Positions 57,331 to 64,000 of a stretch of 64,000 nucleotides of DNA are shown here, in pieces. The stretch comes from Proales similis. Taxonomy: Eukaryota; Rotifera; Eurotatoria; Ploima; Proalidae. Position numbers and translations under genes: made by a program. Position 1 is the first letter of the stretch. The number at the start of each line of letters is the position of its first letter. The notes under the pieces are model-generated. The model was not told the origin of the DNA and did not search any database. It worked only from the letters and a program-made list of their open reading frames with translations. The stretch lies in the NCBI GenBank assembly GCA_019059635.1, contig JAGVRJ010000013.1, forward strand, positions 372,001 to 436,000, given 5' to 3'.

Positions 57331-57519
57331 ATGGCTGAGCCGAAGCAACCGAAACAAGCAGCCAGAGGCGCTCCGAGCAAATTGAATGATGCTACGATTA
57401 AAAAAAATCAAGCTTATTTGGATTGTGTACTGATCAGTTCAAAATCGGCGGTGGTTTCGTCTAAGCTTCGTGACTCGCCGCCTTTCGAAAACGAAAAAAT
57501 GTTGAAACGATTAAAATGA
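57331..57519 (+). CDS. possible small Lys-rich protein or first exon (62 aa)
   Basis: ATG-to-TGA frame with a basic, polar composition (begins MAEPKQPKQAARGAPSKLND; ends FENEKMLKRLK). No signal peptide, no family recognised, no clear poly(A) signal nearby. It may be a chance frame or the first exon of a gene continuing elsewhere. Confidence 0.15.
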   Translation: MAEPKQPKQAARGAPSKLNDATIKKNQAYLDCVLISSKSAVVSSKLRDSPPFENEKMLKRLK

Positions 57520-57629
57520 ACGCCATGATCGTCAAATTGGCTTCATATTAAGAGCGTGCCGATCGCTACAACAAGCCAGTTGGCTATGCAAAAGTGCAGC
57601 ACCCGCTTTCTTTCTGTCAGTCCCTCCCC

Positions 57630-57648
57630 CCTCTCTCTCTCTCTCTCG
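57630..57648. repeat. (CT)n microsatellite
   Basis: About nine CT units after a C-rich run. Confidence 0.75.
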
Positions 57649-60600
57649 TTTCTATACTCACACACTTTTTCTTGACTATGCAGCGTTTTTTTTTCAACCG
57701 TCAATGCAAAATACCACAGTGGGTGTGGATTAATAAGCGAGCACGGCCGCCACATCATCAACATCTTAGACATTTAAGGCTCATTAATTGTTTATTTTCA
57801 TTATTTTAATTAACTGCAAAAATCATCAGCTAAATTAATTAGAGGATAAGCTAACTCGATTGAACGCTCGCTCGCTGGCTAGTTGATCAGCTGCATTGAA
57901 AGCTGGCAGAGTGAGATTACAAAACCTAGGCTGGTCTCTACTCGGCCACTCGACTGCTGATCTAGAGCAACCGTCTCGGACTACAGCGCATACCTCTGAT
58001 TGGCACGGTGCCTTTCATAGAAGAGCAGAGCCTCGAGGCAATAAAGGATATCGAGCCCAATAACCCCACGATTCATGCGCACTCTCCATTTCTGCTTATT
58101 TCAATTTAGATAGAAATCCAGGCTGCAATTATCAATTGCGCGCCGCGTCTCGAGAGGCGAAACCGAGTCCTTTCACCTGGCGGCAAATGAGCGCATTGAT
58201 TCAATTGGCAGCGATCGATCTGCTCATTTTATTATGATCCAAAGCAACAATTATAACATTTTAGCAAGTTGCCAATCACTGACGCGATTTCATTAAAAAT
58301 TAATTCGCCAGCTTTATAATTTTTAACAGAGGTCGTCTTACTGCGAGATAAGCGGCTCACTTGGTTCAATACGTGGTGAAACGCATACACGGCAACAGAG
58401 TAGAGCGAGCGTTCTACAAACCTCTAATCCTCTTGCTCGGTTAAGAGGGCCCTTGTTCATGGATATCGGGCGATGATTATGCTCTTACCAGTCGATTGAA
58501 TTTGATTGCAACCAGTCGAATGGCCGCCTTCGAACAAAAAGCGCACGTCGGCACGCGCGCTAGCTCCGAACCTAGTTGGTCGGGCTCTTTGGCCAAAGTG
58601 GCCTTATTCGATCTTTATCTAAATTGATGTTTGTTTTCATTTGTGGCGATGACATTTACGGATTAGTGCCCAACTCGCTGGCCACAAGCTGATAATTGCT
58701 CGTCTCCAGCAAATTCATTTCAATCAAGCGTCGTAACTCGATCGTCAGGCTCCAACGGTCAAAAACCAACTGTCTCAAGACTTTTTCAGTGGGCCAATTG
58801 TCTTATTTGGCTCAAAGTGCATCTGACTAGGATTTCGAGTCAGAATTGAAGAGTTATGCTTTGCCCCGCAGCATAAAGCTCCACCGATCGCATACTTGTG
58901 AAACATATGCACTTTGAGCCGCGGCGATCACAATAGCTGATGGGTCTTTATTTTCGCCAACTAATCGCCTTTATTGCGGTCTCAATTTACCTCAACAGCC
59001 TACGTTGGAGGGTTCGATAGGGCCTCAATTGGATCAATTACATCAACAAATGGAATTGCTTGTTTGATTTATGAATTGCATCCCTTCTTAATTCCTCGCT
59101 ATCTATTTCTCCCAATTCATGATTTCATGATCCCAATCCATCCATGAACTCAATCTTTTGGCGAGATTTTTTATTAACAAGCCTGAGAAAGGATAATCAA
59201 CAAATCGTGTGTTATTCCAAGTCACGCAGATCGACCAGTTCGCGCAATGTTTGTGTGCCTTGGCCCTTGTGCACTCGCTTTTTTCTAGGCCAAACACAAA
59301 GCGAGTAAGTGAGCAATAATCAATGCGATGAACGGGCGTTTCTCCATAAAGCTCATGTCCGTTGATAAGTTTGCATCATTTAAACCATCGATTAAAAATA
59401 TTGAGCAAAATATTTGCCTTAACGATAATCAAATCAGGCAATCTCGATATAAACTCGGTCTCAAATCTTTGATTCAGAAATCTACCGAGCCATATTACAG
59501 CTATTCCGTATTCGTTCTATACGATAAGAGTTCTTCTGTCATTTGAATTTTCACATTGATTTATTTATCTAAACCCTTCGTAGGGCTTAAGAGGACACGG
59601 CGCAAACTATCAACAACAAAAACTTGTGTTCAGTGTCTCAGAGAGGTTTGACCTCCGGTTTCAATTTATGAGCAATGTCGCTTGTACAGTCTCTTTTTGG
59701 CCATCGATAGTGGAGGTGGTTTGCTACCTCTTTTTGAGTCAAGCTCTTGATCTCTTCAACGGTCAGCTCATTATCTTATCGCGTTCAAACGAAGAATGCG
59801 TGCCTTCAGAAATGGGCGTGATCTGGCATCCGAACGCAGTTCGCATTGTGTTTATGCTCATTCAAATAGCTATTGATGCACATAACCAACTGGTTCATTT
59901 CAAGTGTCGAGAAGTGAAATGGTTCGGCCTATTTATCGATCGATAGCTGTTTGAATAGTTGCAGTGACGGGCCGGGCAGGCACGCAGAAAAGCAAGCGGA
60001 CAGAAGCGAGGCCGTTCGTCCGCCAGTCAGTTTATATATTTTCCTCTTTCTTTCTCTGCTCAGCTGCTGTAATTCAAGTCTCGCTGCAATTTAAAGGTTT
60101 CGCTCCAACGCACATATTCATGCGCAGACCAAAATTAATTTATTAATGAACAGATTGATTAGACTCTTTTTCATCAAACTTTTATTAGGCTCGTAAAAAG
60201 CCCAAAGCATTGTCCACTAGAATGACAATAAGAGTTCAGTTTGAGCGCCCGCCTTTTCTTGTTGCTCGCTCGGCGGTGCGTAACATTTTCTCAAAATTAT
60301 CGCCTATCTTCTTGTCTTTTCAGGCTCCGGCCTCATTATCTGCCTATCTGGACAAATTTAACTCAAACGGCTATTCTGTCCAGCTAGGCTCTATTAATTA
60401 GCCCAAAGCATGCCCACATGCAATTTTCTGTATGAACGGTTGAATAGAGTTCGATCCGACAAACACGTATCCGGATATGCACTCGATCGCGTCTTTCACC
60501 TCGAATCGATGTGATTTTCGGACATATTTCCATTTTATTTGCATTTTTATATTTATCTAATCCAGCATACTTATTTGTGGAATTTTTCACTGTGAGGACG

Positions 60601-63600
60601 AGCAAATAAGCAATGCAAGCCATTTAAATGCAAATGATAGAAGTTGCGTAAGCATACAGAGACAGCACTTGTCAGTCAAGTATTGGTCCTTCTCATGTCC
60701 GAGGGCTGACTCGGAGAGAGGAACGCCGGAGCGATGATTGACGCGTTCAAATTCTATCAGTAGCCAGGCGAGTGATTTAGAAGCATTCAGTTTTGAGAAA
60801 GGGGCCGGGCCGACCAACAATCGACGAGAGATGCTTCTAAAAAGCCCAAGTTGAACAAGATGATTACGATGGCAGTCGATGTGCCCGTTGAGACTGCTAT
60901 TTGAATTAAAAACTTGGCTCTGTCGAAAGCGATGCCTCCTACTCGACTTGGTTAGTTGCTTCTAACAGTTCTGACACTTAGCCAAGCAGCAGCTTAAAGT
61001 AAATAAGAAACGATAATTACGCGATTAAACAGCGCTACCACTCAATTGGTACCAGTCGCTTGACTGCCTTTTTGCCTGTGCAAACATTTGACCACTAATT
61101 CACTTAGGCGCAAATATTTTGCGGCTTTTGAGAGCATGTTTGACATGTTACTACCAGGCGGCCTATTTGCATTTCATTTCTCTGCAATTTAGATGCAAAG
61201 GACTGCTTGGTTGCCTCAATAAGCTATTAGTCGGTCCCTGTTTTTTGACTGAATTTCGTGACACGTTTTTCTTTCATTTGCTTTCTTTTCATCCGCCCTC
61301 ACTTGCCTTTCTCCCTTTCGGACGCTCTTCCGCCCACTGACACCTACACGTCCATCTTCCTATTCAGACATGAGCGGCTCTCTTTTCACCGAGTCCGAGC
61401 GAACTGGCCGTGGGGTCGTGTCGAATGAATTATATTCTTGAATTAATCATGTTCTCATTGATGAGAACCACATCCGCGCGTCTGCAAGCACTATATGAAG
61501 CATTCATGAGAACGATGCTCAGCTGGGCCCTGAATGCCCATTGAGGTGAATGCGCGCGATAGCGATCGATTTCTTAGTTTGCCTCTTTTTTTTTCTCATA
61601 AGCTGTGTCGAGGACTTGATGAAAGGATTGATTGTTGCTCCTGTTGCTTCTATTGCTACTAGTATTCGCTCTTCATCGTTTATTCTCAAGAGCGCCAAGC
61701 CTTCCATCTTTTCGTCACAATATTTTTTGCTACTTTTTATTTGCATTTTCATTATCGACCTGCCTAAGGTGCTTGAATCAAATAGTCTATTCACGCAGCC
61801 ACTTGCGCTTAATTCAGAGCAAACAAGAATTTAAGTTTAATGAGGAAAGGCCTAGAACGAAGTTGACAGTTCCAGGTTTGTCCTATTTGCGAAAGACGAG
61901 GATGAGAAAAAAATAAAAAAAAAAAGAAAGAAAATGAATAGAGTGGAGAAGAGCGAGAGTGGAAAAGAACGCATTAGCTTAGAAAGCTAAGGTCAATCGA
62001 GGCCTTAAATTACCGAGTTACTAATGAGTTACTAATTACTCACTACAGTGGTAAGAATTGTAGTGCGGGTGGTTCAGCTTTGCCGGATTTGAGCTCTGCG
62101 AGTTTCGCTTATGCAATCAACTTTCATTCTCCTAATCGGTGTTTTCGCCCTGTTTTCAGTCCACTTGACGCACGTAGAGTGATTATTTGAGCAAGGTAAT
62201 TGAGGAAGTAGAAGTTGGCGTCGTTGTGCGCTTTGAAGCGTTGAGAGAACCAAACTTATTTATTGGGATCAGCAGTCAGACGCAGAATTACTGCGCACAA
62301 CGCCTCTGGAAAGCTCTCAAGCAAACATCTCTCTTATCAATCATGGACGCTCGATTGGGGGCATTTGCAAGACCTGTTGACGCCGCGTGATTTATATTTG
62401 CTCGAGTAGATGCGTCTCATCCGTACGATAGATTGCATGAGCCTGGCCGGCAATGAATGCGGGCGGTGCAGCAACCAGTCATCCGAGTGGCCTGTGATGA
62501 ATTAGAGGCCCATGTCCAGTCTTTCAGCGCGCGCCATTAATTTAATTAATCGCCATAAATATGATGCCCCACGCGAGCTTCGGACTTGGTCTAGATCAAA
62601 GTTGGCTCATTTCCCACTCTCCTCGGCACCTAAGAGTCACCAGCGTGCCCTAATCAATTAAAAACTTCCATCTGAACTAGATTTTTTTTAGCTTTGGTCT
62701 CCTATTGAATGGGAACCGAAAAGAATAGCCAAACTTGGCTTGGTTAGGCGATTAATTGATTCATTATTTAAACTATTTTTTTCATCCTTTTTAGTTGAAT
62801 GCAGATCGCAGCCTCGTCGTATCAAAGTGTCAAAGCACGAACATTTATTCATTAGGCATCGAGATCTTCTCGGACAAAAAACTGTTTTAGCTTCTTTAAT
62901 GGAACGCGCTTGAATATTCAAGTTTAGCACCACTTGAGACTGAAGCGTTCTAAGATAAATAGGCGCTTAAATAATGGAGTAAATTGCTTGAATAGAGTGT
63001 TTATTCAAGCCTAAGGCTCTCCCAGTATTATACAAAAGAAGCGATGACCGATCGCCCCATTACAATTTGTGAACATGAACAAAACTGGCCAATTGTTAAG
63101 GCACTTGGCTCATCAAACACGATCGGAACTTGTGGAGTTGTGTTTTAAATTAGTTGCAATCGCATTGTTGCTCTCTAGCTTTAAAATGCCTTAAAATGAG
63201 TTGGACGGAAGCGAATTCACCTATCTAATTGCATAATGGATGCTGATCCCTTGTGAATTTGCTCATGCGATCCGATTGAGTCAGTCGCTGGTCTAATTGC
63301 CAGCAGTGGCCAACAAAATTGTTCTTTCTTTATGCCTCTTTCCGTCCCCGCTCTTCCTCCGACAAGCCGTTCATCGCCAACGCACTCGCTAGTCTATTCA
63401 TCGTTCATGCCATATTAGTCCTTTCAATGCGGCACCTATATTTCTTTACTTTTTATTGCATATTTCAATCTAGTTCGGTATAAGTGCGTATTGATCGTTA
63501 ATTCAATTAGCACGCCATTTTGAGCCCGAGCTTTTTCTCCAATAGTTCTTAGTTGTAAAAGGCTGTAAATACCACTGGAACCGTACAGAGTCGCGGAATT

Positions 63601-64000
63601 GGTCCACTTGAAAATTAAAATCCAACACACACACACTCAGTCAGAGCTTGAGAAAGAATTCAACGCGAATTGAATTTTTGATTTGTTGCACACACCGTAT
63701 GATGAATGATTCAATCAATTGAGCCAAAGCTGGTTCAATTACATGCATTTACAACCTTAACTCTAGAAGATCTTTTTACTGACTCCCTAACGGATTCAGC
63801 AAATGATCTTGCAAGTGAGCCAGTTTGAGGGTAAGCAAGTAATCAGACGCGTACAGCGGGAACAGGGTAAATCATTGATTTTGAAGCGGAGTCGTGTGGT
63901 GCAACCTCTCACACGCTTGTTCGATGTATTTTCATTTTAGCTAAGAGCGAATAATCATGCAAGCGGAGCCTCGTTTGAAGAGAGGAAAATGTTTAATTAC

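Larger units (their letters stand above)
56750..64000. other. 7.2 kb gene-poor region at the right end
   Basis: Apart from the doubtful 62-aa frame at 57331, no coding similarity on either strand. Contains short A/T-rich homeodomain-like patches (for example TTAATTTAATTAA at 62539-62551 followed by CGCCATAAA at 62552-62560; ACAATTATAA at 58248-58257). No tRNA, rRNA or transposon was recognised. May be the regulatory flank of a gene beyond the window. Confidence 0.4.

Noticed and set aside
59626-59946. 106-codon frame with a hydrophobic middle
   Set aside because: No ATG at the start of the frame (non-ATG opening), no family, no signals around it.
1-64000. CRISPR arrays, bacterial operons, phage or transposon genes
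   Set aside because: No direct-repeat/spacer arrays, no transposase or reverse transcriptase frames; all genes are spliced metazoan types.

Overview
This is a compact metazoan genome segment. All recognisable genes are eukaryotic, with GT-AG introns that are mostly 50-85 bp, animal-specific proteins (Myc, C9orf72, HDAC3, TUT4/7, WASP, Nup358/RanBP2, Ly6/uPAR, pancreatic-type lipase) and short intergenic gaps. The retained gene set, very small introns, scattered CA/CT microsatellites and a divergent Myc would fit a miniaturised lophotrochozoan. A Dimorphilus-like annelid is my best guess, but that is inference and no taxon is proven by the sequence. Gene models were built by joining reading frames at GT-AG sites and checking phase and similarity to family sequences recalled from memory; no alignment was run.

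Layout. 0-8 kb: the 5' part of C9orf72 (minus, running off the left edge), an unidentified two-TM protein just upstream of it, divergent RAD1 (plus), and a 1,019-residue Myc (minus). 8.1-14.7 kb: a gene-poor, repeat-dotted stretch upstream of Myc, ending in a candidate small secreted peptide gene. 15.2-19 kb: HDAC3 (plus), PPP1R11 (minus) and ERCC8/CSA (plus), packed tightly. 19-22.1 kb: non-coding, then a long NFIL3/vrille-type bZIP gene (plus). 25.8-29.2 kb: TMEM214 (plus). 29.6-36.9 kb: a minus-strand run of a secreted lipase, TRAPPC5, two tandem Shisa-like (STMC6-type) small membrane proteins and GRHPR. 37.6-42.3 kb: a TUT4/7 terminal uridylyltransferase (plus). 42.8-45.0 kb: REXO1 (minus). 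45.7-48.4 kb: a small CRIB protein followed 124 bp later by WASP (both plus). 48.7-50.3 kb: RBM17/SPF45 (minus). 51.1-54.8 kb: a Nup358/RanBP2-like nucleoporin without a visible TPR region (plus). 55.9-56.5 kb: a GPI-type Ly6/uPAR protein (plus). 56.6-64 kb: a gene-poor stretch.

Gene function themes. Housekeeping genes (checkpoint and repair: RAD1, ERCC8; RNA: TUT4/7, REXO1, RBM17; trafficking and ER: TRAPPC5, TMEM214; nuclear pore: Nup358) sit close together, while the two transcription-factor genes, Myc and the bZIP, keep kilobases of non-coding DNA upstream. Apart from the two Cdc42/Rac-effector-like genes in tandem and the Shisa-like pair, neighbours do not look functionally related.

Most unusual features: three convergent gene pairs whose poly(A) signals lie in interlocked (crossed) order; the CRIB-WASP tandem; the Shisa-like tandem pair; an extremely enlarged Myc without the usual phosphodegron; a Nup358 missing its N-terminal TPR; a compositional break inside GRHPR; three exact copies of a 12-mer in the Myc-HDAC3 interval; and a self-contained TATA-ATG-signal peptide-AATAAA micro-gene at 14.7-15.0 kb.
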